Source: Haloarcula sp. H-GB4 (lineage in GTDB: Archaea; Halobacteriota; Halobacteria; Halobacteriales; Haloarculaceae). From it: a stretch of DNA of 64,000 nucleotides. The translations under genes were made by a program, and so were the position numbers. The notes below the pieces were generated by a model. The model ran no database searches. It was not told the DNA's origin and was given only the letters and a program-made list of their open reading frames with translations. The stretch spans positions 62,001 through 126,000 of the forward strand of contig NZ_JAVDDX010000006.1 of NCBI RefSeq assembly GCF_030848575.1, in the 5' to 3' direction. Below, one piece after another: positions 57,921-64,000 of the stretch (position 1 is its first letter; every line of letters starts with the position of its first letter).

Positions 57921-59024
57921 TTAGGAGAAGAACTGCAAGCGAGAGCTGAGGAATTCGTCGATCCATGATTTGGCGAAGCTCAGCCGAGACGTGAGTTGTT
58001 CGAACAGTTCTGAGACGAGAGCGCGGAACTCGTTCGCGCTCTCGACAATCAGTGGAGAGGCTTCCCATTTCAGACTCTTCCAGATCTGCTCGATTGGGTT
58101 GAGGTCTGGGGATCCAACCGGTAAGAAAACGAGATCAATCCCGAGTTGATGGGCACGCTTGCGTGTGAATTCGCACGTGTGCGCGAAGTGATTATCCAAA
58201 ACGAGCAGAATCCGCGTTGCGGGATTCTGCTCGCGGATCCTCTCTAAACACTCACAAATCCGTTCTTTCGTCTGGTCTTCTGGGAAACTGACCACACTCT
58301 CACCGTTGAGTGCGTAGAAGCCGACCGCTGGTTCGAAAATCTTCACCAGCGGTCGTTCATGATGCGGATCATCGACATACCACAACCGGCGCGAGTTATC
58401 GTACGGCTGTGGATGCGATGCATCGAAAAAGCCGACAACAGTGCCTCCATCTGTGCAGACATCCTCATCGACGACCCAGCCTTCCTCGTCGTCGTCTTCG
58501 CGTTTATTGTGTGGTTCCTCAGTATCCTCGGCGAGCGCGTCGTTGACGCGCTCGTCGAGAATTTCTTCGGCATTATCTGGCCGTGACGGACGTTTTGTCC
58601 GTGGAATTGCGTATGACAATCCGAGATCCTTGAGAAACTCACCCAGGTAGACTGGATGGTACTCAACGCCGAACTCGTCGTTGATGAGATGCTGGATTTC
58701 CTGTGGTTGCCACGGTTGGCCGTCACGGAGCATCTCCAAGAGTTGTTCCTGCTCGTCTTCGCCGAGCTTCGGGGGACGTCCGTCCCCGAAGTTCGGCGTT
58801 AATTGGCCAAGACCACCTTCGTTCCAGCGACGTGCCCACCGACTACCCGTCGATTCAGATTTGCCAACGCGGTCAGCTGCCTCCTCAAGGCTGTCGCCCT
58901 TGTAGAGATTTTTCACGAACGTGAGGCGGCGGACGACCTTCGGATCGTCCGCCTCCGATAGCAACCGATTGAGATCATCTTCACTCAGATGGCGGACGAT
59001 CTCTTTGCGTCGGTCCCCACTCAT
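57921..59024 (-). CDS. IS630-family transposase
   Basis: 367 residues. The N-terminal helix-turn-helix pair (SLEEAADRVGKSESTGSRWA, PWQPQEIQHLINDEFGVEYH) is followed by a DDE domain: VGFFDASHP (first Asp), RILLVLDNHFAHTCEFTRKRA (second Asp) and LNPIEQIWKSLKW (Glu), the typical IS630/Tc1-mariner ending. It sits inside another IS between hairpin arms (57897-57920 and 59064-59086). Appears intact, with several internal inverted repeats. Confidence 0.93.
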   Translation of the reverse strand: MSGDRRKEIVRHLSEDDLNRLLSEADDPKVVRRLTFVKNLYKGDSLEEAADRVGKSESTGSRWARRWNEGGLGQLTPNFGDGRPPKLGEDEQEQLLEMLRDGQPWQPQEIQHLINDEFGVEYHPVYLGEFLKDLGLSYAIPRTKRPSRPDNAEEILDERVNDALAEDTEEPHNKREDDDEEGWVVDEDVCTDGGTVVGFFDASHPQPYDNSRRLWYVDDPHHERPLVKIFEPAVGFYALNGESVVSFPEDQTKERICECLERIREQNPATRILLVLDNHFAHTCEFTRKRAHQLGIDLVFLPVGSPDLNPIEQIWKSLKWEASPLIVESANEFRALVSELFEQLTSRLSFAKSWIDEFLSSRLQFFS

Positions 59025-59041
59025 TGCAACACCTTCTCAGG

Positions 59042-59437
59042 CTATCCCCATAACTTCACTTGGGTACTACGGGCGGCCTGCTCGACGAGGTGGTCAAAGA
59101 CTTCGTCGACGACGTGTTCGAGGTCAGTAAGGAACCGATCGACCGCGTCTCTTGACGGCGGTCGATCGAAGCCACAGCTCAGCCAGACAACCGTGTTCTG
59201 AAGCTCCCGCTCAGCAGGACGAATTCCGTAGATATCACGGTAATAGCAGTGGAGGAACCCACGCAGCATCTCTGGTGGTTTATGTTCTCGTGTTCGCCCC
59301 GTCTCCGCCGGGGCGAACACGTCGAACTCGCCAAGAAACTCGAAGGAGAGATGCTCAAACAACGCTAACGTCTCGGTCTCCGCGACATTGAAGAACGACT
59401 CTACCGAAGGCTCATTCTGCAGGGTCGCTGAGTCCAT
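59042..59437 (-). pseudogene. Transposase N-terminal half (interrupted)
   Basis: 131 residues from ATG 59437, including the helical N-terminal region FLGEFDVFAPAETGRTREHK, PPEMLRGFLHCYYRDIYGI and a DNA-binding-like SRDAVDRFLTDLEHV. The frame ends in the IS630 insertion. A perfect 13-bp inverted repeat lies at 59289-59321. Confidence 0.83.
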
Positions 59438-59522
59438 ACCACCTCAGCATTCACCCCGCTCTTTGGTGTGGTAACTGTTCTATGACACCCTCTGTATCAG
59501 GCAAGACTCTCGCTCTCTGTTG

Positions 59523-59557
59523 GTTTGTGCTTCCCTCGGGGCTGGAGTTTAAATACG
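59523..59557 (+). promoter_or_regulatory. Hairpin leader (copy 10), degenerate
   Basis: GTTTGTG then CTTCCCTC and GGGGCTGGAG, a weaker pairing than other copies, and an AT-rich tail to ATG 59558. Kept in the family because of the upstream T-run, loop GGGGCTG and spacing. Confidence 0.45.
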
Positions 59558-60577
59558 ATGACGAACGCAACCAAGCGTGTGACTGACCGAAATCCTGAGT
59601 ACGATCCCGCGGATATCCTCGGTGCCGCGAGTTCCGACCCTGAAACGAGGGGAAACGGACGGGAACGAGTCCTCGAATCCACCGGCTATCCCGACCGTAC
59701 AGAGGATGAGACTCGTACCTGCAGAACCTGCGGACAGGATATCCCACGGGATGAACGCCAGTGTCCGTTCTGCGCTCAAACCGGCGTCTCAGAGATACCT
59801 TCCGACGATCAAGGTAGTAGTCCACTTGGGGAGTGGACATTCGGGCGGGTAGTACTCGCACTCGTCGAAGCGAACACCGACTTCCATGCACGAGCCCTCG
59901 GCGCTGCGGCCTTCTCCGTTTCCGACAGCATCGCGAGCGGCGAAGACACCTCCCATGGAACCGTGAAGTGTCGAGCAGCGTTCGGGACCGAGCCAGCCGC
60001 CACTCTCACGAAGGGCTGGCCCGACCTTCCGACCGAAACCACGATCGACGAGGAACCCGGACAGGCACTCTTGGAGACAGCCGACGAACAGACCAACTGG
60101 GACGGAGATGGAGACGACGTCCAGCCACGGATCTATCTTGAGGACGGGTCGCCAGTCACCGACCGCTCGGAGTTCCAGCAGCTCACGGATGAGTTCCGAG
60201 AGGCTGATGGGATGTACTGGCTTGTTCCCGGTGTCGTGCAGCGCCATCAGGCGAGAGCCGAACCGGAGATAATCGGTGTCGGGTTCCACTGTCGTCAGTG
60301 TGGCGCCGTGACGGGACACGAATCACACGGGCTGGACGGCTTCGAGTGCCACCCACACCTTGACCGCATGATCTGGACCTGCAGGGAGTGTGGGCAGCAC
60401 CGACACGAGCCCGAACAGGAAGATGACACGGCAGACGTCACGGGCTATGAGCATCTTCCCGACGGCGTCTCACCCGAGGACATCCACGGCGACGAGCCAG
60501 ACTTCCAGGAACAAGCGTTTCAGGACCAGATCGGTGCCTATCGCGAGCGGAATGGCTTCTTCCCGTGGGAGCGGTAG
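59558..60577 (+). CDS. Zinc-ribbon-rich hypothetical protein, leader-gene set
   Basis: About 339 residues from ATG 59558. An N-terminal zinc ribbon CRTCGQDI...CPFCAQ (about residues 50-75), a central strand-rich domain starting GEWTFGRVVLALVEANTDFH, and a second Cys/His cluster late in the protein (FHCRQCGAV, ECHPHLDRMIWTCRECGQHR). The ending EQAFQDQIGAYRERNGFFPW is distinctive. Unknown function; zinc sites suggest nucleic-acid or protein binding. Confidence 0.72.
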   Translation: MTNATKRVTDRNPEYDPADILGAASSDPETRGNGRERVLESTGYPDRTEDETRTCRTCGQDIPRDERQCPFCAQTGVSEIPSDDQGSSPLGEWTFGRVVLALVEANTDFHARALGAAAFSVSDSIASGEDTSHGTVKCRAAFGTEPAATLTKGWPDLPTETTIDEEPGQALLETADEQTNWDGDGDDVQPRIYLEDGSPVTDRSEFQQLTDEFREADGMYWLVPGVVQRHQARAEPEIIGVGFHCRQCGAVTGHESHGLDGFECHPHLDRMIWTCRECGQHRHEPEQEDDTADVTGYEHLPDGVSPEDIHGDEPDFQEQAFQDQIGAYRERNGFFPWER

Positions 60578-60596
60578 TCCTCAGTTGAAATTGCAG

Positions 60597-60857
60597 TCAA
60601 TCCGGCAGTAGCCGATCCAAGACGACACTCGTCCCGTCCTCGGTCCGGGGCACTGTATTCTCCAGCAAGTGCTCGTCATTTTCGTCGACGTCGAGAATGC
60701 CGGGTTCGACGATGCGAGGACCGTCCTCCCGTTCGCCGGTGAGGGTCAGGCACAGCTGGCCGTCGACCTTCCCACCGACAACCGAGATCGTCGCAACTTC
60801 GTCGGGAAACGAGACGGTCGTCCAGCCATCGGGTTTCCGGACCCGCAATTCGGTCAT
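60597..60857 (-). CDS. Small hypothetical protein
   Basis: 86 residues, mostly predicted strands (VRKPDGWTTVSFPDEVATIS, VDGQLCLTLTGERED) with an acidic end. On the opposite strand between two leader genes. No hairpin leader. The competing + strand frame here has no halophilic composition, so this strand is preferred. Confidence 0.55.
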   Translation of the reverse strand: MTELRVRKPDGWTTVSFPDEVATISVVGGKVDGQLCLTLTGEREDGPRIVEPGILDVDENDEHLLENTVPRTEDGTSVVLDRLLPD

Positions 60858-60911
60858 CAGTTCTTCTTCTCTCGGCGAAAAGCATCAGCGCTCTGGCTGG
60901 GGTACGAGCCA

Positions 60912-60942
60912 TTTTGTGTCTCCCTCGGAGCCGGAGGAGATC
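60912..60942 (+). promoter_or_regulatory. Hairpin leader (copy 11), short form
   Basis: TTTTGTG then TCTCC...GGAGGAGA (60919-60923 pairing with 60936-60940), loop with GGAGCC, 2 bases to ATG 60943. The 3' arm contains GGAGG. Confidence 0.68.
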
Positions 60943-61188
60943 ATGAGTACCACAGCGCCTTCCTTCGAGGAGTATGACTTCGACCGCGGCGACCACGTCC
61001 GAACCGACTGGACCGACGGAGACGGCCCACTCGATGCAGTCGTCGGAACCGTTACAGAAATTTCGCGTTCCGGCGGCAACGTGATCGTCTCTGTCGAGGC
61101 TGACGACGACCAGTATCCCGACCGCTCGATCTACGGCGGGACCCATGATTGCGCTCCCGAGTGGGTCGAGACAATAGAGCAATCCTAG
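60943..61188 (+). CDS. Small beta-rich hypothetical protein, leader-gene set
   Basis: 81 residues from ATG 60943. FDRGDHVRTDWTDGDGPLDA, VVGTVTEISRSGGNVIVSVE and a final HDCAPEWVETIE suggest a small SH3-like barrel (KOW/hypervirulence-like proteins share such a pattern), though I cannot name the family. Confidence 0.65.
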   Translation: MSTTAPSFEEYDFDRGDHVRTDWTDGDGPLDAVVGTVTEISRSGGNVIVSVEADDDQYPDRSIYGGTHDCAPEWVETIEQS

Positions 61189-61214
61189 TCTGACAGCAAG
61201 GGAACTCATCCCTA

Positions 61215-61272
61215 TTTTCTGAGCCTCTACCGGGCGAGAGGCGTTCCAGAGAGAGCATCTTAATTACCAGCT
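61215..61272 (+). promoter_or_regulatory. Hairpin leader (copy 12), long form, separated from its gene by an insertion
   Basis: TTTTCTG then a perfect 6-bp stem GCCTCT/AGAGGC (61223-61228 with 61237-61242), loop ACCGGGCG, then GTTCCAGAGAGAGCATCT and ATGTC at 61273. The gene that should follow now begins at 63382, after a 2.1-kb element. Confidence 0.75.
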
Positions 61273-61277
61273 ATGTC
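61273..61277. repeat. Target-site duplication ATGTC (left)
   Basis: ATGTC, repeated at 63382-63386 on the other side of the element. It includes the start codon of the target gene. Confidence 0.7.
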
Positions 61278-61444
61278 TAGCGTGTCATAGAAATCGTCAC
61301 ACCCGATTTACTGCGGTGCAACCGGGCGTGAAAATGTTGGGATAGGTATAGTTACAGAAGGTAGTGCAAGATATAGAGGGTCAGAGGGTAGAATCAGCAC
61401 CGTAACCGAAACTAAGACGGGATCTATTTTTGCTCTGTGGTGTC

Positions 61445-61744
61445 TCAGCGGTCGTCACCGCGATTGGGTAGCGGACGCCCCGAACCAAAGTGTGTCCCTC
61501 GCCTCACTGTCTCTTCGCGTCGATTGAACTTGATTACTCCCACAGACTGTAACTCGGGGAGATGGACGTGGTAGAATTCGTACACCAGTGTAACGTACTC
61601 CTCGGAGGAGAGCGTTTCATCATCCCGAACAATCGGCGTCGCGTCGATCGTCTCCTCCGCTGCTAAGGCGGCCACTATTCGTTCTTGTTGCGTTCGCAGC
61701 GCAGTCTGGAAGTCCTCACGACTCGACGCAGTCTGCTCATTCAT
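61445..61744 (-). CDS. Small winged-helix-like haloarchaeal protein (cargo)
   Basis: 99 residues. RIVAALAAEETIDATPIV, SSEEYVTLVYEFYHVHLPEL and LQSVGVIKFNRREETV form the helix-helix-wing pattern of a family of small haloarchaeal HTH proteins whose regulators usually sit beside HalOD1 proteins. Likely DNA-binding regulator. On the same strand as the next two cargo genes. Confidence 0.7.
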   Translation of the reverse strand: MNEQTASSREDFQTALRTQQERIVAALAAEETIDATPIVRDDETLSSEEYVTLVYEFYHVHLPELQSVGVIKFNRREETVRRGTHFGSGRPLPNRGDDR

Positions 61745-61898
61745 CTTCAGTCGTGACTCCGAGGTCGAAATTCACACACCCACACTCCGAGCACTCGTCC
61801 TGATACGGGGTGACCTCTGCACCGGGCGTCCGTTTCCGGCCTATTCGAGGCGTTCTGTAGCTAGCACACTCAATGCGATACGGGAGCATTGGTGCTGA

Positions 61899-62240
61899 TT
61901 ACGCCCCCTCGACAGGATTCGCCTCGATGGCATCTTCACCAGTGACCGTGATCTCGAATCCTTCGTACCTGAAGGAAATATTGACACCGCTCCCCAGGTC
62001 GGCAGACGGCCCCGTCGCCAGTCTGTCAAGCGCGTCTGTATCGACAACGGACTGGAGTGTTGCTAGGTGCTGTGGCTCTCTGTCAAGAGCGGCAGCGACA
62101 ATTGCAATGACCGCTAAACTCGTCGGGTCACGAGTACTATCGTACGTAGCTTTGAACGATTTCCTTTCCGCGTCGAATTCAATCGGGCTCAGTGACTCCG
62201 CAATCCCTCTATCGACAGCCATCGTCTGAGAAGTTTTCAT
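61899..62240 (-). CDS. HalOD1 output-domain protein (cargo)
   Basis: 113 residues. The HalOD1 pattern is visible: FDAERKSFKATYDSTRDPTS, SLAVIAIVAAALDREPQHLA, PLxxVVDTDALDRL-type centre and the late strand pair VNISFRYEGFEITVTGEDAI. HalOD1 domains are thought to be output modules of haloarchaeal signalling proteins. Here it stands alone, between two regulators. Confidence 0.8.
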   Translation of the reverse strand: MKTSQTMAVDRGIAESLSPIEFDAERKSFKATYDSTRDPTSLAVIAIVAAALDREPQHLATLQSVVDTDALDRLATGPSADLGSGVNISFRYEGFEITVTGEDAIEANPVEGA

Positions 62241-62317
62241 TAATAAAACAGAGGTCGTCTACGGGGTTGAGGGTGGCTTTTGCTATAGCAATGTGTTCTT
62301 ATACGAATTTTCTGTGC

Positions 62318-62968
62318 TTATTCTTCAGGAGAGATGAGGGTACTGGCTACGAGGCGTCGGAGACCGCGCTGCAACCGTGATGAGACCGCCTGTCGGGTGA
62401 TGCCGAGTTCATCTGCGAGATCGGCTTGCGTGGCGTCGCGTGGCGAATCGAAGTATCCGCTCGAATACGCCAGTAACAGTGCGTTCCGTTGCCCATCGGT
62501 CAGGTCGTACTCCCGGTCGGATTTGAGTGACGAGATCGCGTGTAGTTCAGTCAGTTCGATCGGGATGTCGTAGTTTTGGCAGTACGTCTGGAAGTCGGCG
62601 AGGTCTTGTTGCTCGTTTGCCCGGACTGCGAACGTCCATTGCTCTTCGCTGCCGATGCCGGACAGGAGGGTGACCTCGGTATTGACGATGGCAGTGAGAA
62701 TGCTCTCGTGATCGAGGTTCCAGTCGATACGGACGAACATCTGTTTCTCGACCTGGTCGATTATTTTGACCTGATCGATTCCGATGTCAGCACTCAGATC
62801 TGTGGTGAGTTTGTCGGTGTCATCAGCGGAGATCCAGAAGTAGGGAATGACAGCCTCGCCCGTCGGGACGACACGATCTAACTCGATTGTGACATCCGTC
62901 AACTGCTCAAACACCACGGCCAACGGGAAATCGTCGTGCTGGATCGTGAACGAGGCCTCGATTGTCAT
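62318..62968 (-). CDS. HTH-10 (bacterio-opsin activator-type) regulator (cargo)
   Basis: 216 residues. N-terminal sensor-like region of strands (MTIEASFTIQHDDFPLAVVF and similar), then the HTH_10 domain at the C-terminus: LTDGQRNALLLAYSSGYFDS, ATQADLADELGITRQAVSSR and LQRGLRRLVASTLI. This family activates metabolic or light-response genes in haloarchaea. Its targets are unknown; carriage inside an element bounded by inverted repeats is notable. Confidence 0.88.
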   Translation of the reverse strand: MTIEASFTIQHDDFPLAVVFEQLTDVTIELDRVVPTGEAVIPYFWISADDTDKLTTDLSADIGIDQVKIIDQVEKQMFVRIDWNLDHESILTAIVNTEVTLLSGIGSEEQWTFAVRANEQQDLADFQTYCQNYDIPIELTELHAISSLKSDREYDLTDGQRNALLLAYSSGYFDSPRDATQADLADELGITRQAVSSRLQRGLRRLVASTLISPEE

Positions 62969-63365
62969 ACTAACCGACTAGTGGGTCTCCCTCTTGTGTC
63001 AGTCGCTGTTGAGACCCATGCGGGGACGGGCGAGATGTAGTCAGTCCAGTTCCTTCGCTGCTCACTGGTGTGTGGGTTCCAACCAGGGAGCTGGAGTGCT
63101 GACTATGCGCTGTGTATTCGGTAAACCCACTAAAACCGATTGCCGCTTGAAGCCTTCAATAAGGGTGCATGAGTGGGAGCGATGGCCTCAGACGCTCCCG
63201 AGGCCCCAACCATTTGTGGAGGCCGCCAAGGTTGTGATACGTTAGCAGAGGTCATAATTCATTCGTCTGTTCTGCTCGGTGGAGTCAGTCCGCTGGTGAC
63301 TGATTCGCGCTGTGTATCTTGCACACGCGTCTTGACAAGACTTGGATAGGCAGACCGTGCGGAGC
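62969..63365. other. Right part of the cargo element, no clear gene
   Basis: About 400 bp. Contains the 63296 VTDSRCVSC frame (18 codons to a stop) and TGCGCTGTGTATTCGG at 63105, both similar to the GCGCTGTGTATCTTGCA sequence at 55789. No convincing gene. Confidence 0.5.
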
Positions 63366-63381
63366 TTTCTATGACACGCTG

Positions 63382-63642
63382 ATGTCGAAAAAACACGCGA
63401 TCCAGACCAAGTTGAAGGGCTACGTCGTCATGACTCAGAGCGGGCCAGACGGCCTCGGCTTTGGCACGTACACACGCACCCATCCTGCGTACCTGAAAGC
63501 GCGCATTGAGGCACAGCAGTCTCCAGCAGCCGTCGTCGTGGTCAACGTCAAGCGAGCACGCCACATCGCTCGCGAGTACCACGGCTGGGACCTGCCAAGC
63601 GAAGACGAACTCTGTCACCAAGCGATGGAGGGCGATGCGTGA
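63382..63642 (+). CDS. Small hypothetical protein whose leader was displaced by a transposon
   Basis: 86 residues from ATG 63382 (MSKKHAIQTKLKGYVVMTQS). Strands and helices GLGFGTYTRTHPAYLKARIE and VVVVNVKRARHIAREYHGWD. The start codon is part of the ATGTC target repeat; its hairpin leader is 2.1 kb upstream at 61215, beyond the cargo element, so expression is probably altered or lost. Confidence 0.68.
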   Translation: MSKKHAIQTKLKGYVVMTQSGPDGLGFGTYTRTHPAYLKARIEAQQSPAAVVVVNVKRARHIAREYHGWDLPSEDELCHQAMEGDA

Positions 63643-63821
63643 TGTCCAGTGACTCGTCCCAGTATATGACCTGCAGAACCGACGAGTGCGACGCGCCGAT
63701 CTTCGACGCCGAGCGCATCGCGTCTGTCGACGGAGAGTACGGGCCGTACATGGCTGTCGGGCGTCACGCCGGCGTCTGTTCGAGCGGCCATCTCTCTGTC
63801 TGGGACGTCGCTGAGGCCTGA
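63642..63821 (+). CDS. Small cysteine-containing protein
   Basis: 59 residues from ATG 63642, which overlaps the stop of the previous gene. Cysteines in TCRTDECDAPIFDAERI and GVCSSGHLSVWDV (with a histidine) could form one zinc site. No leader of its own; co-expressed with the 63382 gene. Confidence 0.6.
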   Translation: MSSDSSQYMTCRTDECDAPIFDAERIASVDGEYGPYMAVGRHAGVCSSGHLSVWDVAEA

Positions 63822-63854
63822 GTCCCGTCGAGTGCGTACTCGTACTGGAAGCAA

Positions 63855-63891
63855 TTTTGTGTCCCCCGAGAGGGTGAGGGGTTTCCCGAAC
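63855..63891 (+). promoter_or_regulatory. Hairpin leader (copy 13), short form
   Basis: TTTTGTG then CCCC/GGGG (63863-63866 with 63878-63881), loop CGAGAGGGTGA, then TTTCCCGAAC to ATG 63892. Confidence 0.7.
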
Positions 63892-64000
63892 ATGAGCACC
63901 GAACAGCAGTCCGTCGACGAACAGTCTCCAAGCACCGAAGCCGACGACCGACCAGACATTCGTGCCCAGCATGAACGGGCACAGGCCAGTGGCGAAGTTT
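63892..64000 (+). CDS. Start of a further leader gene (runs off window)
   Basis: The first 36 codons (MSTEQQSVDEQSPSTEADDR and on) are acidic and open to the window edge. Identified by its hairpin leader and halophilic composition. Product unknown. Confidence 0.55.
   Translation, partial: MSTEQQSVDEQSPSTEADDRPDIRAQHERAQASGEV

Larger units (their letters stand above)
57265..59494. mobile_element. Insertion sequence with 18-bp inverted repeats, split by a nested IS630 element
   Basis: Terminal repeats CAGAGGGTGTCATAGAAC (57265-57282) and its exact complement (59477-59494), flanked by a TAT direct repeat (57262-57264 and 59495-59497). Its transposase gene is broken in two by an IS630-family element (about 57920-59050). 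The inner part of the repeat, GTGTCATAGAA, is shared with the ends of the 2.1-kb cargo element at 61278-63381. Confidence 0.88.
61278..63381. mobile_element. 2104-bp cargo element with 16-bp inverted repeats and regulatory genes, no transposase
   Basis: Ends TAGCGTGTCATAGAAA (61278-61293) and TTTCTATGACACGCTG (63366-63381), complementary at 15 of 16 positions, flanked by ATGTC. It carries three minus-strand regulatory genes and no transposase. The inner repeat GTGTCATAGAA is shared with the IS at 57265-59494, whose transposase could have moved it. Related orphan end at 14613. Confidence 0.75.

Noticed and set aside
59525-59891. Minus-strand frames over the zinc-ribbon gene start
   Set aside because: They are shadows of the + strand gene, which has a leader, zinc motifs and halophilic composition.
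60697-60942. N-terminal extension of the 81-aa leader gene
   Set aside because: The extension reads through the hairpin leader and lies opposite a more plausible minus-strand gene; the ATG at 60943 follows the leader.

Overview
The window is haloarchaeal (class Halobacteria). The proteins are strongly acidic, and the window carries a TFB, SWIM and zinc-ribbon proteins, HalOD1 and HTH-10 (bacterio-opsin activator-like) regulators, a halobacterial transducer and an Orc1/Cdc6 gene beside ORB-type repeats. An Orc1-linked origin (14.6-15.2 kb), a tyrosine recombinase (16.6-17.6 kb) and a ParA partition operon with iterons (49.3-50.7 kb), set among many small accessory genes and insertion sequences, suggest a megaplasmid or secondary chromosome. 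I cannot name the genus.

Layout. 1-3.7 kb: polyphosphate genes (3' part of ppk1, a zinc-finger ORF, a PPP-type phosphatase, a CHAD protein). 4.0-8.2 kb: a transducer, an IS fragment and a PAS histidine kinase. 8.3-14.4 kb: a run of small + strand genes (SWIM, TFB, methylase-like, unknowns, two tandem RHH/RelE toxin-antitoxin pairs), most preceded by the same short hairpin leader. 14.4-17.6 kb: PadR regulator, replication origin, orc1 and integrase. 17.7-30.5 kb: insertion sequences and the first copy of a cargo transposon. 28.6-42.9 kb: an MFS gene broken by an IS5-type element, a full C-P lyase operon (phnGHIJKLM plus a TIM-barrel gene), the divergent phnDCE transporter and two PhoU-like regulators. 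43.2-49.2 kb: the second transposon copy. 49.3-64 kb: the partition operon, a second PadR, more hairpin-leader genes, an unknown three-gene minus-strand cassette, nested insertion sequences, and a 2.1-kb cargo element with regulatory genes that landed on the start codon of a leader-controlled gene.

Four things stand out. (1) The duplicated transposon carries what looks like an uncharacterised membrane flavocytochrome module: two different membrane proteins, each with two histidine-pair helices typical of ferric-reductase-like b cytochromes; an ApbE flavin transferase; a candidate flavinylation motif (TGAS) in the extracellular part of one cytochrome; a TSP3-type protein; a secreted His/Glu-rich protein; a 3-TM protein; and a tandem winged-helix regulator. 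Shared operator boxes lie just upstream of several of its genes. (2) Thirteen TTTTGTG-plus-hairpin leaders precede unrelated genes, with compensatory base changes in the stems. (3) Long, nearly perfect inverted repeats lie inside the transposase genes of four different insertion sequences. (4) Non-transposase genes (redox genes, regulators) are carried between inverted repeats related to those of nearby insertion sequences.

Working together: the ppk1/CHAD genes and the phn genes suggest the replicon helps its host store phosphate and obtain it from phosphonates. The origin/orc1 and parA modules keep the replicon. The 32-kb stretch between them (17.7-49.2 kb), bounded by IS and transposon copies, looks like an accreted island that split an older plasmid backbone of hairpin-leader genes.
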